From IMG/VR virus record IMGVR_UViG_3300025913_000494, positions 1 through 23,050 of that record: DNA of 23,050 bases. The stretch is one strand, 5' to 3'. Every line of letters starts with the position of its first letter. Position 1 is the first letter of the stretch. Shown here one piece after another: positions 1 through 7,218 of this stretch. The stretch comes from a virus. The translations under genes were made by a program, and so were the position numbers. The notes below the pieces were generated by a model that was not told the DNA's origin, ran no database searches, and saw only the letters and a list, made by a program, of their open reading frames with translations.

Positions 1-2
1 TT

Positions 3-53
3 ACCTGCTACACGCTGATTATCAATCCCGTTTTGAAAGAGGGGGACAAGTAA
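3..53 (+). CDS. 3' end of an upstream virion gene (partial)
   Basis: The frame beginning at base 3 reads TCYTLIINPVLKEGDK and stops at a TAA directly abutting the ATG of the next gene. This zero-spacing junction matches the spacing between later genes in the structural block. The purine run GAGGGGGACAAG at its end doubles as the ribosome binding site of the next gene. Too little is present to assign a function. Confidence 0.5.
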   Translation, partial: TCYTLIINPVLKEGDK

Positions 54-1058
54 ATGGACGTGTACAACATGGGCGGAACTCCGGCAATGGGCAGAGAGGA
101 CAAGAGCAACCTTGAGGCCCGACTCGACAGAATTGAAAAGGTCGTTCCCTACCGCACAGGCGGCGGTCAGTATGCGCCGATGACGTTCGCGCCGATCATA
201 TCCAGCGGATTGATTGGCGGAAAGATCAATCTTTCCAGCGGGAACAGTATCGACTTTAAGGGCATCATGTCGCCCAATGTGGTTGATGGTCAGTTTGCAG
301 TGGCGTGTCCGTCTGATTCTTCTGCGGTTATTTATTGGGATGGCACAAACACCAGCAGAGTGATTCTTATTCGTCGTCCTGATTCGCAAGGGCAAGGATT
401 GAACGGTACGAGCACAACCGTACCAGGAAACAACATCACAATCACCGGACTGACTCCCGCAGTTAAGTATCAGGCACTTGCTTATTGGGTGCCGTTTAAT
501 GCTTGTGGAATAGGGTTTGCTCCGGGAACGGTGGGGACACCGCAGATTGCCTTCGCTTCAACCGATTCAGATACAACGGTTTTACAAGGGCAGGCCGCTC
601 AATCATTAGCAGGCAGAGAGCCTTTAGGAAACATTAGCTGGACTCAACCCACGGCAGGGGGAACAAGCGCAGCAGGCCCGCCAACTACTCCTCCCACTCG
701 CTCGCCGGGAACATGCGTGAGGCTTGGAACGCATATTGAACCCTTGGGAAGTTACAGGCCAAGTGAGATTAAAGAGTGCATTCATCCGCAAAGGGAGTGG
801 ATACACATTGAATCCAAACGTGGCTTAGTGCTTGAAGGAACTCCAGATCACATTCTGTATCACGCGGAAAAATGGAAGCTGCGCATGGATCAGTTTGCCA
901 AGGGCGATTATGCGATTACGAGATTCGGTGAAGACCAAATTACCGAGTGGTATCCATTCATCCGCGATTGCAGCAAAGTGCAGGTAAAGATGAAATTCGG
1001 CCATCTCTTCTGGGCCAATGGTTACTTGAGCCACAACATAAAACTTCCTTCCGACTAA
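54..1058 (+). CDS. Virion protein with FN3-like domain and C-terminal Hint (intein-like) domain
   Basis: A 334-residue protein in three parts. Residues 1-75 are a Gly-rich start with a short helix (about 18-30). Residues about 76-170 are a beta-rich fibronectin-III-like module, with SSAVIYWDG and ITGLTPAVKYQALAYW resembling strands C-F. After a Thr/Pro/Ser-rich linker (about 195-219), residues 221-328 look like a complete mini-Hint domain: Cys221 as the block A nucleophile, T263-P-D-H266 as the block B TxxH motif, GDYAI near 284, and a C-terminal GYLSHN ending in His327-Asn328. Only six residues (IKLPSD) follow the Asn, and the +1 residue is Ile rather than Cys/Ser/Thr. Autocleavage is therefore likelier than standard splicing. 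A GAGGGGG ribosome site sits about 8 bases upstream. The exact virion role (tail or decoration protein) is inferred from position and FN3 content. Confidence 0.75.
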   Translation: MDVYNMGGTPAMGREDKSNLEARLDRIEKVVPYRTGGGQYAPMTFAPIISSGLIGGKINLSSGNSIDFKGIMSPNVVDGQFAVACPSDSSAVIYWDGTNTSRVILIRRPDSQGQGLNGTSTTVPGNNITITGLTPAVKYQALAYWVPFNACGIGFAPGTVGTPQIAFASTDSDTTVLQGQAAQSLAGREPLGNISWTQPTAGGTSAAGPPTTPPTRSPGTCVRLGTHIEPLGSYRPSEIKECIHPQREWIHIESKRGLVLEGTPDHILYHAEKWKLRMDQFAKGDYAITRFGEDQITEWYPFIRDCSKVQVKMKFGHLFWANGYLSHNIKLPSD

Positions 1059-1060
1059 AA

Positions 1061-1468
1061 ATGAGAGTCCACATTATTCCCTTCGATTCTGCTGACTTTG
1101 ATCTTAAAAAGGCAGCGCATGATTTCTGTAAACGAGAACTGACCCTGCCAGAAGGCGAGACGGAATGGAACCTGCATGCCTTCGCGAAAGCATGGATAGC
1201 GATTGATGACGGGCAGGTTGTAGGAGTCTCAGCGTTTATGTTCCGCGCTGACATTGCGGTATTCCGTTCGACAAACGACAAAGCCACAACGCGGATGAAT
1301 CAGAGACTCCATTCCTACTTTGCCGATCAAGGGCTTTTGGGGCAGGACATATTTATTCAGTTTGCTCCTGAGGACCAGGCAAAGCTATGTGCGGGATGGA
1401 AAGAAGAGTTTGAAAGAGCACGACTCAGGCCAGCAGACAGATTTCTAGTAAAGGTGAAACCCATCTAA
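1061..1468 (+). CDS. Hypothetical protein in the structural block (possibly GNAT-like)
   Basis: A 135-residue protein starting MRVHIIPFDSADFDLKKAAH. I chose the ATG at 1061, two bases after the previous stop, over a longer start at 947 that would lie inside the Hint-protein gene. The ribosome site is weak. The order of elements (a DDGQVVGVSAFM strand pair, a helical RMNQRLHSYFADQGLLG segment, then DIFIQF) vaguely resembles small GNAT-fold acyltransferases encoded among phage structural genes. No acetyl-CoA binding loop is clear, so that assignment is a guess. The stop directly abuts the next ATG. Confidence 0.65.
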   Translation: MRVHIIPFDSADFDLKKAAHDFCKRELTLPEGETEWNLHAFAKAWIAIDDGQVVGVSAFMFRADIAVFRSTNDKATTRMNQRLHSYFADQGLLGQDIFIQFAPEDQAKLCAGWKEEFERARLRPADRFLVKVKPI

Positions 1469-1921
1469 ATGGAACAACAAGTAATAGAGAGATTTTTGGA
1501 CAAGATTTCTCCAGAGCCAAATACGGGATGTTGGCTTTGGAATGCAGTGTTAACCGGAACAGGCTATGGAAACTTTATGGTTAACAGGTCTGTATATACA
1601 GCCCATCGCGCCTCGTTTCTGATTCACAAAGGCCCTATCCCTGACGGTATGCAGGTATGCCACAAGTGCGACGTTAGATGTTGCGTTAATCCCGATCACT
1701 TATTTTTGGGAACCTCTCAAGATAACGCGATTGACAAGTGCAACAAGGGGAGGCATCCCAATCAAACAAAAACTCATTGCAGGAATGGCCATGAGTTGCC
1801 TTCACAGCCAAATGTTACATGGGGCAAAAGAAGTTTTAGGTTGTGCCTTGTGTGTCGCCGCGAATCGCACAATCGAGCGAATCTCAACTACAGAATCAAG
1901 CAACGTGGAGGTGTGGCATGA
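1469..1921 (+). CDS. Freestanding HNH endonuclease (HNH_3-like)
   Basis: A 150-residue protein with the core AHRASFLIHKGPIPDGMQVCHKC followed by CCVNPDHLFLGTSQDN. This is the typical HNH_3 layout: an AHR helix, a C-H-x-C zinc turn near 64-67, the CCVNPDHL catalytic loop at 71-78, and a C-terminal Asn helix. A second cysteine cluster (HCRNGHEL near 103-110 and CLVC at 126-129) looks like the small zinc finger often attached to phage homing endonucleases. The start directly abuts the previous stop, and the stop overlaps the next ATG. It is a probable homing element inserted among virion genes; whether it still cleaves cannot be told. Confidence 0.88.
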   Translation: MEQQVIERFLDKISPEPNTGCWLWNAVLTGTGYGNFMVNRSVYTAHRASFLIHKGPIPDGMQVCHKCDVRCCVNPDHLFLGTSQDNAIDKCNKGRHPNQTKTHCRNGHELPSQPNVTWGKRSFRLCLVCRRESHNRANLNYRIKQRGGVA

Positions 1922-2604
1922 GCGGAGGTGGAACGGGGACAAGCAAGGATCAGTTACGCCGTCAAAACGACTTACAGCAGCAGGCGATTGACCAGCAGAA
2001 AGCTATCCGCGATCAGATCATGGGATCAGTCGGAAAGTATCTGTCTGGGAACATCGGGTTTGATCCTCAGCAGTTGGCCATTATGCAGAGTCAGTTTCTA
2101 AACCAGAACTCCGCCAACTTCAACCAGGCAGGCTCAAGCGTTCTGGCTTCTCTGCGCTCACGAGGCGTTGCAGGCGGAGATTCACCGGGCGGCGGCGATC
2201 TAACCAGAGGACTTGAGGCGCTGCAAGGTGCAAGGGCTTCCAGTCAGTCGCAGGGGATTCTTGGCACCAACCTTGCCGATCTTCAGCAGGCATTAACCAA
2301 TAAGTTCAATGCGGCTTCTGTGGCGGCGGGGCAGAGTGCTCAGCTTGGTTCAAACATTGGAGTGTTTGGGCAAGGAGCAAACAATGCGCTAAATCAGTAC
2401 GTGCAGGCATCGCAGAATGGATTCCTAAATCAATTCACAAAGAGCCTTGGTTCTGGGCTGGGCAGTGGAGTTGCGTCTATCGCTACAGGCGGGATCGGGG
2501 CATCTCTCGGCGGGCTAAGCAAGATGATGGGCAGTGGAAACAAAAACCCTAACTCTCCCTCTGGCATTGGTGTAGGCGGTGACAGCACAGGATGGTACGA
2601 CTAA
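1918..2604 (+). CDS. Gly/Gln/Ala-rich virion protein, possible internal or ejection protein
   Basis: A 228-residue protein starting MSGGGTGTSKDQ at an ATG that overlaps the stop of the HNH gene (ATGA). An N-terminal Gln-rich helix (about 10-35) is followed by a helical FDPQQLAIMQSQFLNQNSANF segment. Then come long Gly/Ser/Ala-rich stretches and a hydrophobic glycine-rich part (about 175-205, SGLGSGVASIATGGIGASLG). Composition and position resemble the small internal core or ejection proteins of podoviruses (analogues of T7 gp14 or P22 gp7). That similarity is one of style, not a recognised domain. A longer in-frame start at 1843 lies inside the HNH gene and is not preferred. Confidence 0.72.
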   Translation: MSGGGTGTSKDQLRRQNDLQQQAIDQQKAIRDQIMGSVGKYLSGNIGFDPQQLAIMQSQFLNQNSANFNQAGSSVLASLRSRGVAGGDSPGGGDLTRGLEALQGARASSQSQGILGTNLADLQQALTNKFNAASVAAGQSAQLGSNIGVFGQGANNALNQYVQASQNGFLNQFTKSLGSGLGSGVASIATGGIGASLGGLSKMMGSGNKNPNSPSGIGVGGDSTGWYD

Positions 2605-4200
2605 ATGGGAATCCTCGACAATCTTTCAGATGCCCTGAGCGGTTCAAATCGGTTTAATACCGGGCCAAGCTCAAACAATTCTACGCCTGATGCGCCAGAC
2701 CAAACCTCTGCGCAACCCCAGCCTTCTCCCGCGTCACAGCTACAAACCCCGCCACAGTCACAACCTCAGCAGATGGGTTCACAACTCACAGGCGTAAAAG
2801 GCTATCTCTCAAACATCTTTTACCAGATGGGCGAAGCGGCCAAGGCTCATCTGGGGATGCCTACCGATGTGCAGGTACAGCAGAACCAACAGAAATTAAA
2901 TATTGAGAAACAGAGGGCAGATCAAGAGAACAGTATTGCGCAACAGAAATTGCAACAGCAGATGCAGCTTGTAACTTTGCCGAATGGTATGCAGGTTCCA
3001 TTCGCACTGGCAAAACCATATCTCGATTCCCAGACAAAAACTCAAGTTGCGACTATCGGAGCCAACGCCAAGATTACTGGCCAGATGATCGGGAAACGCT
3101 ATATACCCGTGGCCGGGGTAGGCATGTTCGATACGCAGCCTGCTAATGGGGGCGACCCTCAATTGGTTCCTGGTAGCAATCCGGTAAGCGTAACAGTCAC
3201 TGATGAGATCGCCAAAGAGTACGGGGTGCCTCAGCAGTTGGTTGGAAAAAATATTCCAATTCAGCAATTCAGTTCTCTGCTAAGAGGTCAGGCCGCATTT
3301 ACTCCGACTGTAACTAACAGCACGAAAACGATGGAAGCCACCATTAACGGCCAACCAACTGTTGTACAGGTTCCACAAACGAGCACAACCAGAAAGGCGG
3401 TTCAGGGTGCAGCGCCATCCAATCAATCGCCAAAATCGCCAGTTAACCTAACCACAAACCCGAGCGGAATAAAAGTTTTAACGGGGCCAGATGGACAGCC
3501 ACTAATGGGCAAAGGTGGCTCCGAAACTGGCTTTGCATTTGACCCTGCCACTAAAGAGAACTATTTGACAACTCGCTCTGATGCGGCTACGAAAGGCTAC
3601 CAGAATTTCACGAAAGCTAGCGCAGCCCAAATTGAGAGCACAAGGCAGTTGAATAATCGGCTCGCAGACGTGCAGCAGAAAATAGAACGCTATCAGGGAG
3701 CGGCCAATCAGCCACTCAGCGCGGGAGACAAGTACGCCATTTCCAAATTGATGAGCGATCAGCACTTTGAAGCAGCATTCAAACCCTTTGGCGTGGGAGT
3801 GACAATCCCTACAGGATTCATTACGGAACTCGACCGGGCTGCACAGGCTAACGGTCTTTCCGATGCAGGACGGAACAAACTCATTTCCTACATGAATGCG
3901 CGTGAGGCAATGGTTGGCTATCAGCGGGTCTTATCAGGATCAGGACGAGGCAATGAAAAGCAGATGGAAATGCTTCTGCAAACACTCCCCAGCCCGATCA
4001 CCGATTCTTCCTTTGCCAATGAAGGATTCAAGCAGTTCCGAGAGAACCTCCGCATAGCAGGGCAAGGGCTTCCAAAGATTCCCGGCGTACAGAGTGCAAG
4101 CGATATTGAAAACAAAAACGCTCAATCGGAAACGAAGTATTACCAGGGCATCCCCTACACCAAAGGCCCAGACGGACAATGGCACAAAGCCAAACAGTAA
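2605..4200 (+). CDS. Large Gln/Pro-rich virion protein, function unknown
   Basis: A 531-residue protein whose ATG directly abuts the previous stop. Residues about 20-60 are a low-complexity Ser/Pro/Gln segment. Residues about 90-120 form a strongly charged Gln-rich helix (QQKLNIEKQRADQENSIAQQ). The middle is beta-rich with many Thr/Pro. Residues about 325-480 are mostly helical and may form a globular domain. It ends YYQGIPYTKGPDGQWHKAKQ, a short compact tail seen in some phage internal proteins. With the genes on either side it probably forms a set of internal or ejection proteins; no enzymatic motif was seen. The last 22 bases overlap the next gene. Confidence 0.72.
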   Translation: MGILDNLSDALSGSNRFNTGPSSNNSTPDAPDQTSAQPQPSPASQLQTPPQSQPQQMGSQLTGVKGYLSNIFYQMGEAAKAHLGMPTDVQVQQNQQKLNIEKQRADQENSIAQQKLQQQMQLVTLPNGMQVPFALAKPYLDSQTKTQVATIGANAKITGQMIGKRYIPVAGVGMFDTQPANGGDPQLVPGSNPVSVTVTDEIAKEYGVPQQLVGKNIPIQQFSSLLRGQAAFTPTVTNSTKTMEATINGQPTVVQVPQTSTTRKAVQGAAPSNQSPKSPVNLTTNPSGIKVLTGPDGQPLMGKGGSETGFAFDPATKENYLTTRSDAATKGYQNFTKASAAQIESTRQLNNRLADVQQKIERYQGAANQPLSAGDKYAISKLMSDQHFEAAFKPFGVGVTIPTGFITELDRAAQANGLSDAGRNKLISYMNAREAMVGYQRVLSGSGRGNEKQMEMLLQTLPSPITDSSFANEGFKQFRENLRIAGQGLPKIPGVQSASDIENKNAQSETKYYQGIPYTKGPDGQWHKAKQ

Positions 4201-5408
4201 CCCCAGATACCCTACCAGCAAACTTTGGGCAGTGGGATTCGTCGCCCGATACTTTGCCAGAGAACTTCAACGGGTTCGATTCTCCGAAGTCTGCTCCGGC
4301 TCAACCTGAAACTCAGAGCAGCGCAGTAATGCGCTTTCTGAAAGCGGCAGGGAGTAAATATCTGGGCGCAACTTTGAATGCAGGGCCAACGACCAGCACG
4401 CCCGGAATGTATGGCACTCCTGAATGGCAGCAAGCAGAACAGGCCATGTACGACCGCTATAAATCAGGCCAGAAGCAACCAGGGCTGCTCGACTACCTGA
4501 AATCGGCATCGCTGGCCAATGTTCCCGATAACGCGCTGAAAGAAGTCAAAAACCTGAACCCGATTGACATGCAGAAGTTTGATTCCGGCGATGTTGCCGG
4601 GGGCTTGGGTTCCACGGCCATGAATCTTCTGATGTTGCGGCAGGCATGGAAAGGATTGAAAGGCAGTCCGACTCCAGAGTTTAACGCGCCAAACACATCA
4701 GAGATAGTTCAACCTCTAAGCGGATATTCAAAGGCCACACCGCAGCCGCCAAGTCCGGCGACTTCCGCGCCTGCTCAAGCACCGCCATCGAATTCGATTC
4801 TTCCGAACGCTACTTATCTTCAGCCTGAAATGCGCGCCTTGACCAGCGCAAAAACCAGACTGCCCGATGAGATAAACAAAAACACAAACACTCTGGCACA
4901 AGAATATTTCATTCAGAAGATGCGCGAGCAGATGAATCGGCAGACCGTAACAGGATCAGCCGAACAAGATGCTGTCATGCAGAGAATGGCGGACTATGCC
5001 AAGACTCCAGTAGACAAGATGCAAGGCAAGGCATCAGGGCCTGTATCTTCTCCGCAGTATGCCTATCGCACGCGGGATGCTGGAGAAACGGGCATCATGC
5101 CGAACGCAGGCAAGACGGCACAGGCAAGCCTTGATCCCGCCAAAGTCCAAAGCTACATGCCAGGGAGAGCGCAAGCCCAGAACGCAGCGCAGGAATTGGT
5201 CAGGGTTGATCTTTCAAGGCTCGATCCCAGCGAGTACGAAATACAGCCGAATGGCTATGTGAAATTCAAAGGCGCTGTGCCTGAATCGTTCATTGAAAAA
5301 GTTAATCCAGATGCACCCCGCGTTCCAACCTCAGATGCAGACCTGATGAATCTTTTAATGCAGTCGATCCAAAAGGTAAAAGGCAAAGCACGGGCAGCAG
5401 GCAAGTAA
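4179..5408 (+). CDS. Virion or ejection-type protein with N-terminal PDTLPxNF repeats
   Basis: A 409-residue protein starting MAQSQTVTPDTLPANFGQW. The PDTLPANFGQWD unit is followed at once by a second copy (PDTLPENFNGFD). Such short Thr-Leu-Pro-x-Asp/Asn-Phe motifs are common near the N-termini of phage internal proteins and may be docking motifs (inference). A hydrophobic or amphipathic stretch near 80-150 (LLDYLKSASL, AGGLGSTAMNLLMLRQAW) could contact membrane. The C-terminal third is polar and ends with a Lys-rich helix. It overlaps the upstream gene by 22 bases. It is the last gene before the lysis cassette. Confidence 0.7.
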   Translation: MAQSQTVTPDTLPANFGQWDSSPDTLPENFNGFDSPKSAPAQPETQSSAVMRFLKAAGSKYLGATLNAGPTTSTPGMYGTPEWQQAEQAMYDRYKSGQKQPGLLDYLKSASLANVPDNALKEVKNLNPIDMQKFDSGDVAGGLGSTAMNLLMLRQAWKGLKGSPTPEFNAPNTSEIVQPLSGYSKATPQPPSPATSAPAQAPPSNSILPNATYLQPEMRALTSAKTRLPDEINKNTNTLAQEYFIQKMREQMNRQTVTGSAEQDAVMQRMADYAKTPVDKMQGKASGPVSSPQYAYRTRDAGETGIMPNAGKTAQASLDPAKVQSYMPGRAQAQNAAQELVRVDLSRLDPSEYEIQPNGYVKFKGAVPESFIEKVNPDAPRVPTSDADLMNLLMQSIQKVKGKARAAGK

Positions 5409-5456
5409 TCATAATTCTCATTCATTTCATCCGGCCTTTTAATCCCGCGCCCGGAA

Positions 5457-5477
5457 CGGAGCGTTTCTCCCGCTCCG
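5457..5477 (+). other. Hairpin in the gap between structural and lysis genes
   Basis: The 160-base gap 5409-5568 holds a 7-bp GC-rich stem, CGGAGCG with CGCTCCG around loop TTTCTCC, partly flanked by CCGG and CCCGG. A second short stem follows (AGCGT/ACGCT at about 5493-5508). Neither is followed by a T-run, so a classical intrinsic terminator is not supported. It may be a processing or attenuation structure separating the two modules. Confidence 0.4.
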
Positions 5478-5568
5478 CCCGGACTAACCCCCAGCGTACA
5501 TGGACGCTAAAGGCTGCGGGGCATGGTACAGGCATCAGCGTGACTCTTGCAACTTAAAGGAATCACAC

Positions 5569-5814
5569 TTGGAACCCACTGAAAACACCCCGCTCGGCAG
5601 AGTGCTTACCATCATGACGATTGCCACCATCATTATTGGGGCAATTTTCTGGATAGCAAACGTATCCGCCACGGCCTCACAAGCTAATTCCCTGTCTCAG
5701 CAGAATGCCAATGAGATACAGAAAAAGGCAGACCGCGAAGATTTGAAGGAAATCAAAAGCGACATAAAAGACATCCGCGATTTCCTGATGAATAAAAGGA
5801 ATGGTGGCCGATGA
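5569..5814 (+). CDS. Small membrane protein with coiled-coil tail, lysis cassette (holin or spanin-like)
   Basis: An 81-residue protein starting LEPTENTPLGRVL, read from a TTG preceded by AAAGGA nine bases upstream. An in-frame ATG at 5500 would add 23 unlikely residues rich in Cys and His. One hydrophobic segment (about 15-35, IMTIATIIIGAIFWIANVSA) is followed by a charged heptad-like helix (KKADREDLKEIKSDIKDIRD). This layout fits an inner-membrane lysis helper (XhlA-like holin or i-spanin type). Its ATGA overlap with the endolysin gene supports a lysis role. The precise class is unresolved. Confidence 0.68.
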   Translation: MEPTENTPLGRVLTIMTIATIIIGAIFWIANVSATASQANSLSQQNANEIQKKADREDLKEIKSDIKDIRDFLMNKRNGGR

Positions 5815-6302
5815 CTGCTTTTGCGCCTGCTTTTCAATTCCTGATGAAGCATGAAGATCCCGGCCTAACAGGGAAAGTCACGCGAGATTCAGGCGGACTC
5901 ACGCGCTGGGGAATATCCCAGAACGCCTATCCTGATCTTGATATTGCCAACCTGCCACTTGAGGAAGCCGGGAACATTTACCGGAACGATTACTTCAAGC
6001 CAATGCGCGGGTATGACTACCTCTCTCAGGATGTCGCAAACAAGCTGCTCGATGCAGCGGTAAACATGGGCGTTCACATGGCCTCAAAGCTGGCACAGGA
6101 ATGTGCGAACCTCTGCGGACAACAAGTGAATGAGGATGGAGTGATTGGAACATTCACGGTGAACGCTATCAATTCCATAAACCCGATTCTGTTTCTGGAG
6201 AAATACCGGGAACTGTTAACGGCACATTACAAGGACATAGCAGCAGCACGCCCGGATGAAGCGAAATATCTAAAGGTCTGGCTAAGGAGGGCAAGCGCAT
6301 GA
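5811..6302 (+). CDS. Endolysin, GH108-type N-acetylmuramidase
   Basis: A 163-residue soluble muramidase that would cut the glycan backbone of peptidoglycan during lysis. The N-terminus carries the family signature: FLMKHEDPG with Glu15 as the likely catalytic acid, then RDSGGLTRWGIS (25-36), matching the usual E-x...D-x-G-G-x-T-x-x-G-I-S pattern. Residues about 45-90 (YRNDYFKPMRGYDYL, LLDAAVNMG) fit the rest of the GH108 fold. The C-terminus (about 95-160, NEDGVIGTFTVNAINSI) resembles the peptidoglycan-binding_3 domain. There is no signal peptide, so it needs a holin. It overlaps both neighbours by ATGA junctions. Confidence 0.92.
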   Translation: MTAFAPAFQFLMKHEDPGLTGKVTRDSGGLTRWGISQNAYPDLDIANLPLEEAGNIYRNDYFKPMRGYDYLSQDVANKLLDAAVNMGVHMASKLAQECANLCGQQVNEDGVIGTFTVNAINSINPILFLEKYRELLTAHYKDIAAARPDEAKYLKVWLRRASA

Positions 6303-6496
6303 ACACAACCGAAGCATTCAAGCACAAGGCTGTAGTGGCAGGCGATGAGGATTTTTTGCAGTCATTGACCGATTACCTCTCGCAAGGTAGCGGTATTCAA
6401 GCAACTGCCCCGGTGTTTTACAAAGCAGACGGCTCGATTGACCGCGCAAAGACTCTTGAGCTGCACTGCTATGGAGATTTCCAAAATGGACTTTGA
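6299..6496 (+). CDS. Small hypothetical protein in the lysis cassette
   Basis: A 65-residue acidic protein starting MNTTEAFKHKAVVAGDEDFL at an ATG overlapping the endolysin stop. It has no TM segment and no recognised motif. The alternation of polar helix and short strand (APVFYKADGSIDRAKTLELH) looks like a small folded protein. The C-terminus overlaps the start of the next gene by about 10 bases. Confidence 0.65.
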   Translation: MNTTEAFKHKAVVAGDEDFLQSLTDYLSQGSGIQATAPVFYKADGSIDRAKTLELHCYGDFQNGL

Positions 6497-6644
6497 CGAT
6501 GCCACGGTAAAGAGCGAAGAAGCGATTGACAAAACACTTTCTCCGCTAGCTTTGAGATTATCGGATGAGATTAACGCTCTGCCGAAATTCCGCACTCGCG
6601 CCGATGTTGCCAAGATCATCAACCCCTATCTGGTGGACAAATGA
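6486..6644 (+). CDS. Small hypothetical helical protein
   Basis: A 52-residue protein starting MDFDDATVKSEEAIDKTLS. I chose the ATG at 6486 because GGAG lies nine bases upstream (6473-6476). Earlier in-frame starts at 6471 and 6438 lie inside the previous gene and lack this site. The sequence is two predicted amphipathic helices (SPLALRLSDEINALPKF, RADVAKIINPYLVDK). Function is unknown. The stop overlaps the next ATG. Confidence 0.55.
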   Translation: MDFDDATVKSEEAIDKTLSPLALRLSDEINALPKFRTRADVAKIINPYLVDK

Positions 6645-6895
6645 ACTGGTGGCAGAGCATCACTCACACCTTCCCAAGAACCTCTGACATTTACTGGACG
6701 GTAGTGCTTGCTCTGGGCGCTCTAGTTTTGTTGCTGATCGCCTTTGGCGAAATCATGTGGCTGTGCGGAGCAAAGAACTGGACGGCGCTTACATGGTATG
6801 TCCGCTTCACTGTTCCGTTTAAGTGGCTTGTGGTCTGGGCCGTGGTTAACGGGTTTAACGACAGCGTGGTTGATCTGGCATTTTATCTGGGGTAG
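6641..6895 (+). CDS. Small two-TM membrane protein, possible holin
   Basis: An 84-residue Trp-rich protein with a strong TM segment at about 18-42 (YWTVVLALGALVLLLIAFGEIMWLC) and a second hydrophobic helix at about 55-75 (FTVPFKWLVVWAVVNGF). The ATGA overlap upstream and the position between an endolysin and a second holin candidate suggest a lysis-timing role. It ends with TAG. No family was recognised. Confidence 0.65.
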   Translation: MNWWQSITHTFPRTSDIYWTVVLALGALVLLLIAFGEIMWLCGAKNWTALTWYVRFTVPFKWLVVWAVVNGFNDSVVDLAFYLG

Positions 6896-6923
6896 CGGCT
6901 GGAAAGTCGGCCCTAACGTATGA

Positions 6924-6951
6924 AAGGCTGCCCATTCGCGTGAGCAGCCTT
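6924..6951 (+). other. Hairpin in a possibly structured 150-base leader (6896-7047)
   Basis: AAGGCTGC at 6924-6931 pairs perfectly with GCAGCCTT at 6944-6951 around a 12-base loop. The 3' arm also enters the palindrome GCCTTAAGGC at 6947-6956. The rest of the gap to 7047 is rich in short GC blocks (GGGTGTCCCTGGAGG, CAACCCCGCATGAGG) and codes for nothing obvious. No T-run follows. It could be an mRNA processing or control element for the second half of the lysis cassette, or a small phage RNA. Confidence 0.35.
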
Positions 6952-7047
6952 AAGGCGACAGGCGTATTAGTCGGGTGTCCCTGGAGGCGCAACCCCGCAT
7001 GAGGCTCAAAGTTAACACTCTGAAATCTTGAAATCAAGGAGAAATAT

Positions 7048-7218
7048 ATGATCTGGTTAGGAATCGTAATCGGTTTGATTCTTGGAGCAGGCGGCTATTA
7101 CCTGTATGACCGCTATGCTGGCACAGTGGTTTCACGTCTACAGAAGCTCGAATCCCGCGCCGAAGCCCTGAAAGCAAAGGTTCTGGCCAAAGGGCAGGAA
7201 ATCAAGAGGGTATTCTAA
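7048..7218 (+). CDS. Small single-TM protein upstream of holin
   Basis: A 56-residue protein starting MIWLGIVIGLILGAGGYYLY. It has a strong AAGGAGA ribosome site six bases upstream (7036-7042). An N-terminal glycine-rich TM helix is followed by a charged helical tail (SRLQKLESRAEALKAKVLAK). It ends in TAA, whose last base is the A of the next ATG (TAATG), so translation is probably coupled to the holin. The layout fits an i-spanin or antiholin-like accessory protein. Confidence 0.72.
   Translation: MIWLGIVIGLILGAGGYYLYDRYAGTVVSRLQKLESRAEALKAKVLAKGQEIKRVF

Noticed and set aside
2896-4509. Minus-strand ORFs opposite the large virion genes
   Set aside because: Shadows of the coding strand with Cys/Leu/Ser-skewed composition and no ribosome sites.
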